The position numbers and the translations under genes were made by a program. Source: a virus. From it: DNA of 20,148 bases. Under the pieces are notes generated by a model, which was given only the letters and a program-made list of their open reading frames with translations, was not told where the DNA came from and did not search any database. The stretch spans positions 1 to 20,148 of IMG/VR virus record IMGVR_UViG_3300025120_000751, one strand, 5' to 3'. This document shows positions 1 to 6,367 of the stretch, piece by piece; the first letter of the stretch is position 1, and each line of letters begins with the position of its first letter.

Positions 1-210
1 AATATTCCACATAGCTGGATAATGAGAAACCATTATGAAGATAGCACATTCCTTGCAGCTATGGAGTTTATCAGAGATAACGGATATCAAGAAAGATTTT
101 ATTCTAAAGTGTATACATATTACAACATAGGAGAACATAAGTATTGGGTAATGACGGATAAACAAGGATTTAACGATAAAACTGCAATAATTAACAGAGC
201 TAAAATATGA
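1..210 (+). CDS. 3' end of an unknown aromatic-rich protein (partial)
   Basis: The reading frame is open from the first base (reading NIPHSWIM...) to the TAA at 208-210, so the gene very probably begins upstream of the window. The ATG at 22 is probably an internal methionine. About 69 residues are visible. They are rich in Tyr, Phe, Trp and His, with segments such as FIRDNGYQERFY, YTYYNIGEHKYWVM and INRAKI. No signal peptide or membrane segment is seen in the visible part. I do not recognise the family. The stop overlaps the ATG of the methyltransferase by 4 bases (ATGA), so it belongs to the same translational unit as the methyltransferase, PP-loop and ParB-like genes, and it may be part of the same modification system; that is inference from position only. 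Confidence 0.7.
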   Translation, partial: NIPHSWIMRNHYEDSTFLAAMEFIRDNGYQERFYSKVYTYYNIGEHKYWVMTDKQGFNDKTAIINRAKI

Positions 211-833
211 GTATTAAACAAATAGGAAAACACCGAGTATCTGAAAACGATATACAAAATGTTGATTTCAATAATTTATTAGAGGGTAAAAAAGCATATA
301 TACTTTACACCGATCCTCCTTGGGGAGATGGTAATATGAAATATTGGTGTACATTAAACAAAAGACATACTGGCAAAGAGATTGAGGCTATGTCTTATAA
401 GCAGCTAATACAAATAATTAGAGGCATTATAGTTAATAACGTAGATGGATATGTATTCTTAGAGACTGGCAACAAATGGCTAGAGGAGACTAAAAACGAT
501 CTCAAGGATATTTTATTTAATGCAGAGACTTATTCCCTTAGATACAAGTCTGGAAGTAAGCTATTGACTAATCCAGTTATTGTAGGATCTACAAACCCTA
601 ATATTAAGTTGCCAGACCTATCAAGCCTTGAGGGTGCAATAGATGAGAAGAGTCTAGAGATAGCTATTCCATTACTTGCAAAAGAGGGAGAGATATTATT
701 AGATCCTTGTTGTGGAATGGGCAACTCAGCTAGGAGTGCTATAAAGAATAAGATGGCATTCGTTGGCAACGAGTTTAATGCAAAGAGATTGCAAAAAACA
801 ATCAAGTCATTAGAGAAAGATGAAAATATATAG
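207..833 (+). CDS. Beta-class SAM-dependent DNA (N6-adenine/N4-cytosine) methyltransferase
   Basis: A 208-residue methyltransferase. The catalytic motif IV, DPPW, is at residues 36-39, preceded by the hydrophobic strand AYILYT. The SAM-binding motif I, LLDPCCGMG, comes late, at about 164-172, followed by an FVGNE motif (184-188). The order motif IV before motif I is that of beta-class amino-methyltransferases, and DPPW suits N6-adenine or N4-cytosine methylation of DNA. An RNA-directed MT-A70-like activity is less likely. The middle part, between the motifs, would carry target recognition and is short, so the protein may be a stand-alone phage methyltransferase without a restriction partner; no endonuclease gene is adjacent. 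It overlaps the gene before it by 4 bases and the PP-loop gene after it by 14 bases. Its likely role is to mark phage DNA or regulate it before packaging. Confidence 0.85.
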   Translation: MSIKQIGKHRVSENDIQNVDFNNLLEGKKAYILYTDPPWGDGNMKYWCTLNKRHTGKEIEAMSYKQLIQIIRGIIVNNVDGYVFLETGNKWLEETKNDLKDILFNAETYSLRYKSGSKLLTNPVIVGSTNPNIKLPDLSSLEGAIDEKSLEIAIPLLAKEGEILLDPCCGMGNSARSAIKNKMAFVGNEFNAKRLQKTIKSLEKDENI

Positions 834-1986
834 CAAGACTAATGTATTAACGGAAGCAGAAAATAGGATTAACAGACTATTTGACGAGTTTGAAAATGTA
901 GTCGTTGGATTTTCTGGTGGCAAAGATAGTACAGTCTGCTTAAATCTCACATTAGACATTGCAGAAAAGAGAGGCAGATTACCTTTAAAAGTAGTATGGG
1001 TAGATCAAGAAGCAGAGTGGCAAGGAACGGCTGATTATTGTGAGTCAGTATTCGCTGACAAAAGAATAGAGCCTATGTGGTTTCAGATACCAATGAAATG
1101 GTACAATAACGTATCTTCATCGGAAAAGTATATACATATATGGGAGGAGGGCAAAAAACACATTAGAGAGCGTTCTAGTATATCCATAAAGGATAATGTA
1201 TATTTAGACTTTGGTTTTCACGAATTATTTGAGCGTATTTTTAAAGTGCATTTTCCTAATCAAAAGTCTTGTTACATTTCTGGTGTAAGAACGGAGGAAA
1301 GCCCAAAAAGATTAATGAGCCTCACAAGTGGATTAACTTACAAGGATATTACTTGGGGTAAGATCTTAAACAGAAAACTTGAGCATTATACTTTTTACCC
1401 TATTTATGATTGGAGTTATTCTGATGTCTGGAAGTATATATTTGACAACAACATAGAATACAATAGAATCTATGACGAATTATTTAGGCAAGGGGTAGGG
1501 GTTACAAATATGAGGATATCTAACTTGCATCACGAAACGGCTATACAGAATTTATTACTGATACAAGAGATTGAACCAGACACTTGGAACAAGGTTGCAG
1601 AGAGAATAGATGGGGTTAATGCAGTTAAACACTTAAAGGACGAATCATTTAGATGTCCAGATAATTTACCTCATATGTTCAAGTCTTGGAAAGAATACGC
1701 ATTTTTCTTACGTGACAAGTTAGCTGATGATGAAGATTTTGTAAATAAAATGAATAAGGTTATCAAAAAGAATGAGAAGTATATGATCACTAATCTTGTT
1801 TATGTAGATTTTTACAAGCAGATAATTAAGACGATCTTATCGCAAGACTTTGACTTTACAAAAATAACGAACTGGATGACTTCGCAATATTTTAATACAG
1901 TTAAAAAATACGTTGACGGAAAGATTACTAGACAAAACATAGAGATAAATAAGAAGTACAATAAATATATAAAAGAACTATTATAA
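820..1986 (+). CDS. IbrA-like PP-loop ATPase, PAPS reductase family (DUF3440 type)
   Basis: A 388-residue protein of the adenine nucleotide alpha-hydrolase/PAPS reductase superfamily. The PP-loop SGGKDS is at residues 32-37 and binds the nucleotide pyrophosphate. Other family signatures are VWVDQEAEW (59-67), SGVRTEES (154-161) and YPIYDWSYSDVW (193-204). The long C-terminal half, with MRISNLHHE and a helical tail, is like the DUF3440 part of E. coli IbrA rather than a short sulfate-assimilation CysH. I see no C-terminal CysH-type ECGLH motif, so sulfate reduction is unlikely. DndC, used in DNA phosphorothioation, belongs to the same superfamily, but no cysteine desulfurase or DndDE partner is visible here. 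The next gene is ParB-like, which reproduces the ibrA-ibrB pairing. The biochemical role is unknown; nucleotide or DNA modification, or regulation, is possible. Confidence 0.85.
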   Translation: MKIYSKTNVLTEAENRINRLFDEFENVVVGFSGGKDSTVCLNLTLDIAEKRGRLPLKVVWVDQEAEWQGTADYCESVFADKRIEPMWFQIPMKWYNNVSSSEKYIHIWEEGKKHIRERSSISIKDNVYLDFGFHELFERIFKVHFPNQKSCYISGVRTEESPKRLMSLTSGLTYKDITWGKILNRKLEHYTFYPIYDWSYSDVWKYIFDNNIEYNRIYDELFRQGVGVTNMRISNLHHETAIQNLLLIQEIEPDTWNKVAERIDGVNAVKHLKDESFRCPDNLPHMFKSWKEYAFFLRDKLADDEDFVNKMNKVIKKNEKYMITNLVYVDFYKQIIKTILSQDFDFTKITNWMTSQYFNTVKKYVDGKITRQNIEINKKYNKYIKELL

Positions 1987-2654
1987 TGACTGATAATTTA
2001 AGCAAGGAACTAACTAAGGCATTAAGCATAGAAGATAACATAGAACTTATTGAAGAGATAAAAGAGATGTTACATAAAAACTCTGTTCTTAAAACTCAGC
2101 CAATAAACAGAATTAAATGGGCTAAGATCGAGGAGGTAACGCCAAACGATTACAACCCTAATTCAGTAGCTAAAAAAGAAATGGGGCTATTATATACGTC
2201 TATAAAGCAAGACGGATACACTCAGCCAATAGTTACTATTTACGATCCTAAAGAGAAAATGTATGTTATAGTTGACGGATTCCATAGGTACTATACTGCA
2301 AAGACTAATGAAGATATACTAGAAAGAAACAAGGGACGTATTCCGATCGTAGTAATTGACAAAGATATTAACGACAGAATGGCAAGTACAGTTAGACACA
2401 ATAGAGCAAGAGGTATGCATAGCGTTACTGGTATGTCAAATATGGTTTTCCAGATGCTAGAAAATGGTTGGAGCGATGAGGATATATGCAACGAGGTAGG
2501 ATTAGGCATAGAGGAGCTTGTCAAATTAAAGCATATAACTGGTTTTTCTAAGCTATTTGAGGACGCAGAATATAATAAGGCTTGGGAGACTAAAAATCAA
2601 ATCAAGTTAAAGATAAACTATAAGAAAGGGCAAGAGGGCAATGGACAAAAATAG
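1986..2654 (+). CDS. IbrB-like ParB/Srx-fold protein
   Basis: A 222-residue protein with a ParB N-terminal domain at about residues 43-145. It begins with a WAKIEEVTPNDYNPN strand and includes IKQDGYTQPIV and the GxHR-type nucleotide-binding signature VDGFHR (96-101), then RHNRARG (137-143). A predicted helix-turn-helix-like segment follows (about 162-182). It lacks the length and central domain order of a chromosomal ParB, and no ParA is next to it, so plasmid-style partitioning is unlikely. Its ATG overlaps the stop of the IbrA-like gene in a TAATG arrangement, so the two are almost certainly made together, as with ibrA/ibrB of E. coli. ParB-fold proteins bind CTP or act as nucleases in other systems; the activity here is not known. 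The gene overlaps the terminase small subunit by 14 bases. Confidence 0.82.
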   Translation: MTDNLSKELTKALSIEDNIELIEEIKEMLHKNSVLKTQPINRIKWAKIEEVTPNDYNPNSVAKKEMGLLYTSIKQDGYTQPIVTIYDPKEKMYVIVDGFHRYYTAKTNEDILERNKGRIPIVVIDKDINDRMASTVRHNRARGMHSVTGMSNMVFQMLENGWSDEDICNEVGLGIEELVKLKHITGFSKLFEDAEYNKAWETKNQIKLKINYKKGQEGNGQK

Positions 2655-3021
2655 ACACATAAAAAAAGAGTCTCTGCTGAAATCCTTAGAACAAAGCCTT
2701 GGGGTAGTAACCGTGGCTTGTAGTCAAGCAGATATTCCGAGAAGCACTTACTATAAATGGCTAAATGAAGATGATGAATTTGCTAAACAAGTTAAGGAGA
2801 TAGAGAATGTTGCACTAGACTTTGCAGAGAGTAAGCTACACGCTCAGATAGAAAGTAACAATACCTCTGCCACTATATTCTTTTTGAAAACAAAAGGGAA
2901 GAACAGAGGATATGTAGAGCGTACAGAGGTACAACAAGAAACAACCTACAAGAGCCTAGACATAAATATAATAGATACTGGCGTACCATTAGCGTCTAAT
3001 GAGAAAGATATAGTTGATTAA
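2641..3021 (+). CDS. terS: Terminase small subunit (helix-turn-helix)
   Basis: A 126-residue protein whose N-terminal half has a helix-turn-helix of the form GVVTVACSQADIPRSTYYKWL (split around residues 21-41), followed by the acidic helix NEDDEFAKQVKEIE, typical of small terminase subunits that recognise the packaging start on phage DNA. A middle helical stretch (AESKLHAQIESNNTSATIFFLK, split here only for description) suits oligomerisation. It lies between the ParB-like gene, which it overlaps by 14 bases, and the large terminase, which it overlaps by 8 bases. The position directly before the large subunit supports the call more than the sequence alone does. Confidence 0.82.
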   Translation: MDKNRHIKKESLLKSLEQSLGVVTVACSQADIPRSTYYKWLNEDDEFAKQVKEIENVALDFAESKLHAQIESNNTSATIFFLKTKGKNRGYVERTEVQQETTYKSLDINIIDTGVPLASNEKDIVD

Positions 3022-4171
3022 GACCAGTCCACTATATCACAAGAACTATAAGTCTACTGCCGACGTAGTAGTGAATCAAGGAGGTACGTCCTCTGGTAAG
3101 ACCTATGCTATTTTACAAGTATTATTTAGTAAGGCTATAAATGAGGTATGTACAATTACAATAGTAGGGCAAGATATACCTAATCTTAAGGTAGGTGCTG
3201 GAAGAGATGCAGAGGATATTGTAGTTGCTTCACCAGCAATAAAACAACAGATCGTATCCTTTCATATGTCAGATAGAGTCTTTACATTTAGGAATGGGTC
3301 TATAATCGAATTCAATAGCTATGACAACGAGCAAGATGCAAAGTCTGGTAAAAGAGATTATTTATTTGTTAACGAGGCTAATGGTATACCCTACAACGTA
3401 TATGAGCAACTATATTTAAGGACAAGAAAACAGACTTTTATTGATTACAATCCAGATGCTAGTTTCTGGGTGCACGATAAGGTTATTCCTCTGTCAACTA
3501 CTGAGCTAATAATATCTGATCATAGGCATAACCCTTTTCTCAGTAATAAGGTAAGGGAGAAAATAGAGGCTCTAAAGGACAAAGATATGGATCTATGGAA
3601 AGTATATGCTAGGGGCATTACTGGCAGAATAGAGGGTCTAGTATTAAGGAACTGGTACATAACTAAGGACGACTTTAGTGATAAAAAGCTTGTAGGATAC
3701 GGAATGGATTTTGGTTTTGCTAATGATCCGTCAACGCTTATAGAGGTGCGTATGGAGGATGGAGAGCTATATGTCAAGGAATTATTGTATGAAACTGGAT
3801 TAACTAATCAAGACATAAATAATAGAATGAGTATATTGGGGATAAGTAGAGGAACGTTAATTGTAGCTGATTCTGCCGAGCCTAAAAGTATTGAAGAGCT
3901 TAGAAGATTAGGTTGGACAATAGATGGCGTTAAAAAGGGCTCTGATAGCCTTATGTTTGGTTTAAATCTACTTAAAGGGTACAAGATAAATGTAGACGCA
4001 AATAGCTCTAATTTAATTAAGGAGCTTGAACAATATAAATGGAGAGTTAAAAAAACTGGGGAAACAATAAATACTCCAGTAGATAAATATAATCACGCAA
4101 TAGATGCCTTAAGGTATTTAGTTATGCACAAATTTAGTAAAAAAGGATATGGACAATACGCAGTCATTTAA
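3014..4171 (+). CDS. terL: Terminase large subunit (packaging ATPase and nuclease)
   Basis: A 385-residue DNA packaging motor. The N-terminal ATPase has Walker A GGTSSGKT at residues 23-30 and Walker B YLFVNEA at about 116-122. The C-terminal RNase H-like nuclease shows acidic residues in GMDFGFANDPS (Asp232), VADSAEP (Asp286) and HAIDALRY (Asp364). The architecture is that of the Terminase_3 (PBSX/SPP1-like) group. The start must be a TTG at 3014: an in-frame TAG sits just before it, and no in-frame ATG occurs before Walker A. The start overlaps the small subunit gene by 8 bases, so it is probably translationally coupled. It would act at the portal, which here lies more than 11 kb downstream. 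Confidence 0.95.
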   Translation: MIKTSPLYHKNYKSTADVVVNQGGTSSGKTYAILQVLFSKAINEVCTITIVGQDIPNLKVGAGRDAEDIVVASPAIKQQIVSFHMSDRVFTFRNGSIIEFNSYDNEQDAKSGKRDYLFVNEANGIPYNVYEQLYLRTRKQTFIDYNPDASFWVHDKVIPLSTTELIISDHRHNPFLSNKVREKIEALKDKDMDLWKVYARGITGRIEGLVLRNWYITKDDFSDKKLVGYGMDFGFANDPSTLIEVRMEDGELYVKELLYETGLTNQDINNRMSILGISRGTLIVADSAEPKSIEELRRLGWTIDGVKKGSDSLMFGLNLLKGYKINVDANSSNLIKELEQYKWRVKKTGETINTPVDKYNHAIDALRYLVMHKFSKKGYGQYAVI

Positions 4172-4745
4172 GATCTCGGTTAGGCAATACCAAGAAATCA
4201 ACGGAATAGATGAGAGTTTATCATTAGTTGAGCAGAATATCTACGCAGTAGCAGCGATCAAGGATATCACATACGAGGAGGCATCTAAGATTAAGATGTC
4301 AGAATTCAAGAAAATAGTAGATCAGCTAAACGATTTCAATGTAAGGCTATTAGAGAAGCTAAGAATAAGAAACAAGATCTTTCTTAACGGAACAGAGTAC
4401 CACATTGAGCATAAGCCAGATAAGCTAACTAGTGGACAACTACTAGACGTTATTAATGTAAGGAGTAAGAATCAAGGGGAGGCAGTAAAGGTAATGCACC
4501 TACTCCTAGCTGCTATGTGTAGACCTAGAGGCAAGGAATATGGTGACGACAATATAAACCTAGAGGAGAGGGCAAAGCTAATTCAAGAGGTAGATTTACC
4601 AGATGTATGGAATGTCTTTGTTTTTTTTTGGAATCTTTGGAACGATTACTTGAGCGATTCAGAGGACTCTTTGAGCAAGTGGATGAGGGAGACGTTGGAG
4701 ATGACAAAAGAGATTTTGGACAACGATGGGGACTCTTTAGCGTAA
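4149..4745 (+). CDS. Tail assembly chaperone, short form (gpG-like)
   Basis: The zero-frame product is 198 residues. The N-terminal part (ISVRQYQEI, EQNIYAVAAIKDITYEEASKI, MSEFKKIVDQLNDF) and the central HKPDKLTSGQLLDV region resemble tail assembly chaperones of siphoviruses, which bind the tape measure while the tail tube is built. The last 38 residues, after the slippery site, are acidic and look like a simple tail. The ATG at 4149 lies inside the end of the large terminase gene (23-base overlap). In most siphoviruses this gene directly precedes the tape measure; here the tape measure is about 6 kb downstream. A longer frameshifted form is described separately. The family call rests on sequence pattern and the frameshift; a search would be needed to confirm it. 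Confidence 0.7.
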   Translation: MDNTQSFKISVRQYQEINGIDESLSLVEQNIYAVAAIKDITYEEASKIKMSEFKKIVDQLNDFNVRLLEKLRIRNKIFLNGTEYHIEHKPDKLTSGQLLDVINVRSKNQGEAVKVMHLLLAAMCRPRGKEYGDDNINLEERAKLIQEVDLPDVWNVFVFFWNLWNDYLSDSEDSLSKWMRETLEMTKEILDNDGDSLA

Positions 4746-4870
4746 TAAAGGCTATGGCAGATTTACACAATATTAGTATTAACGAGTCTACTAAATTAGG
4801 TGCAATAGAATTCCTAAACTGGTGGGCATATATGGTAGAAAAAGAAGATTATGACAGATCAACAAAATAA
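4149..4870 (+). CDS. Tail assembly chaperone, long form by -1 frameshift (gpGT-like)
   Basis: A -1 shift at the T-run (4622-4628) would join residues 1-160 of the zero frame to 80 residues of the -1 frame, giving a 240-residue protein that ends at the TAA at 4868-4870. The -1 frame is open from before the T-run and has a protein-like end: GLFSVIKAMADLHNISI and AIEFLNWWAYMVEKEDY. Without a shift, the 106 bases between 4745 and the next ATG at 4851 would have no clear coding role, and this segment would lack a start other than the ATG at 4607. The arrangement matches the lambda G/GT pair in function and direction of shift. An independent start at 4607 is the main alternative. Confidence 0.75.
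4622..4630 (+). promoter_or_regulatory. Slippery site for -1 programmed ribosomal frameshifting
   Basis: A run of nine T residues (4621-4629) follows a G. In the zero frame the codons are GTT TTT TTT TGG. The heptamer T TTT TTT followed by G fits the X XXY YYZ rule, so both P- and A-site tRNAs can re-pair after slipping back by one base. A weak hairpin (TCAGAG 4659-4664 with CTTTGA 4669-4674) lies about 30 bases downstream, further than usual for a stimulator. No strong Shine-Dalgarno-like stimulator is seen just upstream. Confidence 0.72.
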
Positions 4871-5420
4871 ATTATACGATAGTTTAACGGACTATTGGCA
4901 AAAGATAGTAGATGACCTAGTAAAATCGTTGTATGATGTAGGTAGGGTCGCTAGTGGAGCTACTGCTCAGAGTATAGGTGCTTTAAACCCTATGCCAATA
5001 ACTTTTACCTCGACTGGATTTAAGGTGCAAATTAATATGCCTAAGTATTATCAGTTTATTGATGAGGGTGTAAGTGGAACAAAGAGGAATACTGGCATAA
5101 GTAGGTTTAAGTATAAAACTAAGCTGCCCAATATATCTGCTATTAGAAAGTTTATGGTCAATAGGGGTATAAACGATTTCTCTGACATTAAGTCAAAGAG
5201 AGGATATGCTCGAAAGAACACAACCTCTGGTAAGCGTAGGGATGCTGAGGAGATCAGAAAGTCTATTGCATTCGTAATAGCAAGGAGTATATTTGAAAAT
5301 GGTGTAGAGCCTACAAATTTTTACTCTAATGTCATTAATGATCAAGAGTTAATAGACTTTGAGCGTCAATTATTCGTTGAATATCGCAAGTATATTGTAG
5401 GATTAATAAAAATAAATTAA
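4851..5420 (+). CDS. HK97 gp10-like tail completion / head-tail joining protein
   Basis: A 189-residue protein. The pattern KYYQFIDEGVSGTKRNTG (residues about 64-81) followed by FKYKTKLPNISAIRKFM and a C-terminal IAFVIARSIFENGVEPTNFYS resembles the HK97 gp10 family of Bacteroidota phages, in which a 'Y-fxdxGv-G' loop precedes basic, flexible sequence. Such proteins act at the head-tail joint or tail terminus. The start ATG overlaps the end of the frameshifted chaperone by 20 bases, which supports translation through that region. It is the last gene before a short non-coding stretch containing a promoter. It might alternatively be a minor head protein; the structural class is surer than the exact role. 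Confidence 0.68.
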   Translation: MTDQQNKLYDSLTDYWQKIVDDLVKSLYDVGRVASGATAQSIGALNPMPITFTSTGFKVQINMPKYYQFIDEGVSGTKRNTGISRFKYKTKLPNISAIRKFMVNRGINDFSDIKSKRGYARKNTTSGKRRDAEEIRKSIAFVIARSIFENGVEPTNFYSNVINDQELIDFERQLFVEYRKYIVGLIKIN

Positions 5421-5425
5421 AAAAA

Positions 5426-5457
5426 GTGTAGGATATTAAAATTATTGTATATATTTG
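5426..5457 (+). promoter_or_regulatory. Bacteroidota-type promoter
   Basis: TATATTTG at 5450-5457 is an exact match to the Bacteroidota -7 consensus TAnnTTTG. A GTG at 5426-5428, 21 bases upstream, is an imperfect -33 TTG element. The predicted transcription start, near 5464, leaves a short A-rich leader before the ATG at 5481. It lies in the first sizeable non-coding gap of the window, directly after the gp10-like gene. Confidence 0.6.
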
Positions 5458-5480
5458 TAATACAATTAACAACAATAAAG

Positions 5481-5714
5481 ATGACAAGACAACAATTTTA
5501 CGCAAAACACAGAGAAAGAACAGAGAATTTTGACACAGATAGCATTTTAATGCGAATAGTATCAACTCTATCAGATCTTCAGCACGTCAATAACTTTAGA
5601 GGTAACAATAAAAAGCAAGATATTAACGATATCTGTAATGCTCTAAAGGATTACATATTCGATTACAAAGACCTTATAACACTAGAGGAAGATATCAAAG
5701 AATTTATAAAATAA
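5481..5714 (+). CDS. Small helical protein of unknown function
   Basis: A 77-residue, charged protein with several predicted helices (SILMRIVSTLSDLQHV, DINDICNALKDYIFDY, TLEEDIKEFI). I chose the ATG at 5481 because it follows an A-rich leader (AACAACAATAAAG). A longer frame from a TTG at 5445 would start inside the promoter and upstream of the predicted transcript start. No membrane segment, Cys cluster or recognisable catalytic motif is visible. It is the first of two genes in a unit bounded by its own promoter and a terminator, so it may be expressed apart from the structural genes, as a phage moron would be. Confidence 0.7.
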   Translation: MTRQQFYAKHRERTENFDTDSILMRIVSTLSDLQHVNNFRGNNKKQDINDICNALKDYIFDYKDLITLEEDIKEFIK

Positions 5715-5722
5715 ACAAAACA

Positions 5723-6280
5723 ATGAACACACAAACAAAACAACAAACAAGAAAAGTAGGAGTTGCTGGAGGATTTATCAATCAGATGATGGGTAATAAT
5801 AGATCAGAGCCAGTAGTTGGCAAGGGAGCTACAATACTACACTACTCAGATAGAGCAGCGTACGAAGTAATCGAAGTATCAAAAGACAAAATGAGCTGCA
5901 TAATTAGAGCAATGGATTGCAAGAATGTAGGTAGGTGCTACGGAGATGAGCAATACGAATACAAGAGCGATCCAAATGGAGTAGAATTGCACTTAGAATG
6001 GAATACTAAAAAAGGATGCTGGGGTAAAATATGGTACACAATCGAAATAATCAAAGCCCTAATAAAAAAGTATGAGAAAGAACACGGATATGATTCTATG
6101 AGCATCCTACTTAAAGATCACGGACTTAATAATTATGATGAATTATATGAAGATCCAGAAGCAGATAATTTTCAACACCCAAAAAAGTTAATAAAAGGCT
6201 TAACAAAAGAATACAAGAATTTTAGCAAAGTATCAATCATATTTGGTATAATGGAAGAATATAGAGATCCGCACTTTTAA
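5723..6280 (+). CDS. Conserved-looking phage protein of unknown function
   Basis: A 185-residue protein. After a Gln/Lys-rich start (residues 1-12), it has GVAGGFINQMMGNN, then a probable beta domain containing VGKGATILHYSDRAAYEVIEV, four Cys residues in the first half (about 57-70 and near 98), and GDEQYEYK. The C-terminal half is helical and charged. The pattern is familiar from Bacteroidota phage and prophage proteins, but I know no function. It has no signal peptide or membrane segment. The ATG at 5723 follows an A-rich leader 8 bases after the previous gene, and an intrinsic terminator lies 20 bases after the stop. Its lysine- and glutamate-rich content differs from the surrounding structural genes. 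Confidence 0.75.
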   Translation: MNTQTKQQTRKVGVAGGFINQMMGNNRSEPVVGKGATILHYSDRAAYEVIEVSKDKMSCIIRAMDCKNVGRCYGDEQYEYKSDPNGVELHLEWNTKKGCWGKIWYTIEIIKALIKKYEKEHGYDSMSILLKDHGLNNYDELYEDPEADNFQHPKKLIKGLTKEYKNFSKVSIIFGIMEEYRDPHF

Positions 6281-6299
6281 ACCAAAACCTAAAACAATT

Positions 6300-6325
6300 A
6301 AACCTCCAGAGATGGGGGTTTTTTT
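6300..6325 (+). terminator. Intrinsic terminator
   Basis: AAACCTCC (6300-6307) pairs with GGGGGTTT (6314-6321), an 8-bp stem with one T-G wobble and a 6-base loop, running into a T tract (6319-6325). It ends the two-gene unit that begins at the promoter near 5450. Confidence 0.85.
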
Positions 6326-6345
6326 ATGACGTTAAATTTATATGT

Positions 6346-6353
6346 CAAATTTG
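6346..6353 (+). promoter_or_regulatory. Possible -7 promoter element for the tail genes
   Basis: CAAATTTG at 6346-6353 differs by one base from TAnnTTTG and sits 15 bases before the ATG at 6368, just after a terminator. No clear -33 TTG is seen at the right distance. The position is sensible but the match is weak. Confidence 0.25.
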
Positions 6354-6367
6354 GTATATATTAGTGT

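Noticed and set aside
4617-4630. T-run as a sequencing error splitting one gene
   Set aside because: Possible, but the site fits the slippery rule exactly and the gene type is known for -1 frameshifts; kept as the main alternative.
5445-5480. TTG start extending the 77-residue gene upstream
   Set aside because: It lies within the predicted promoter, before the likely transcript start; ATG 5481 with A-rich leader is better.
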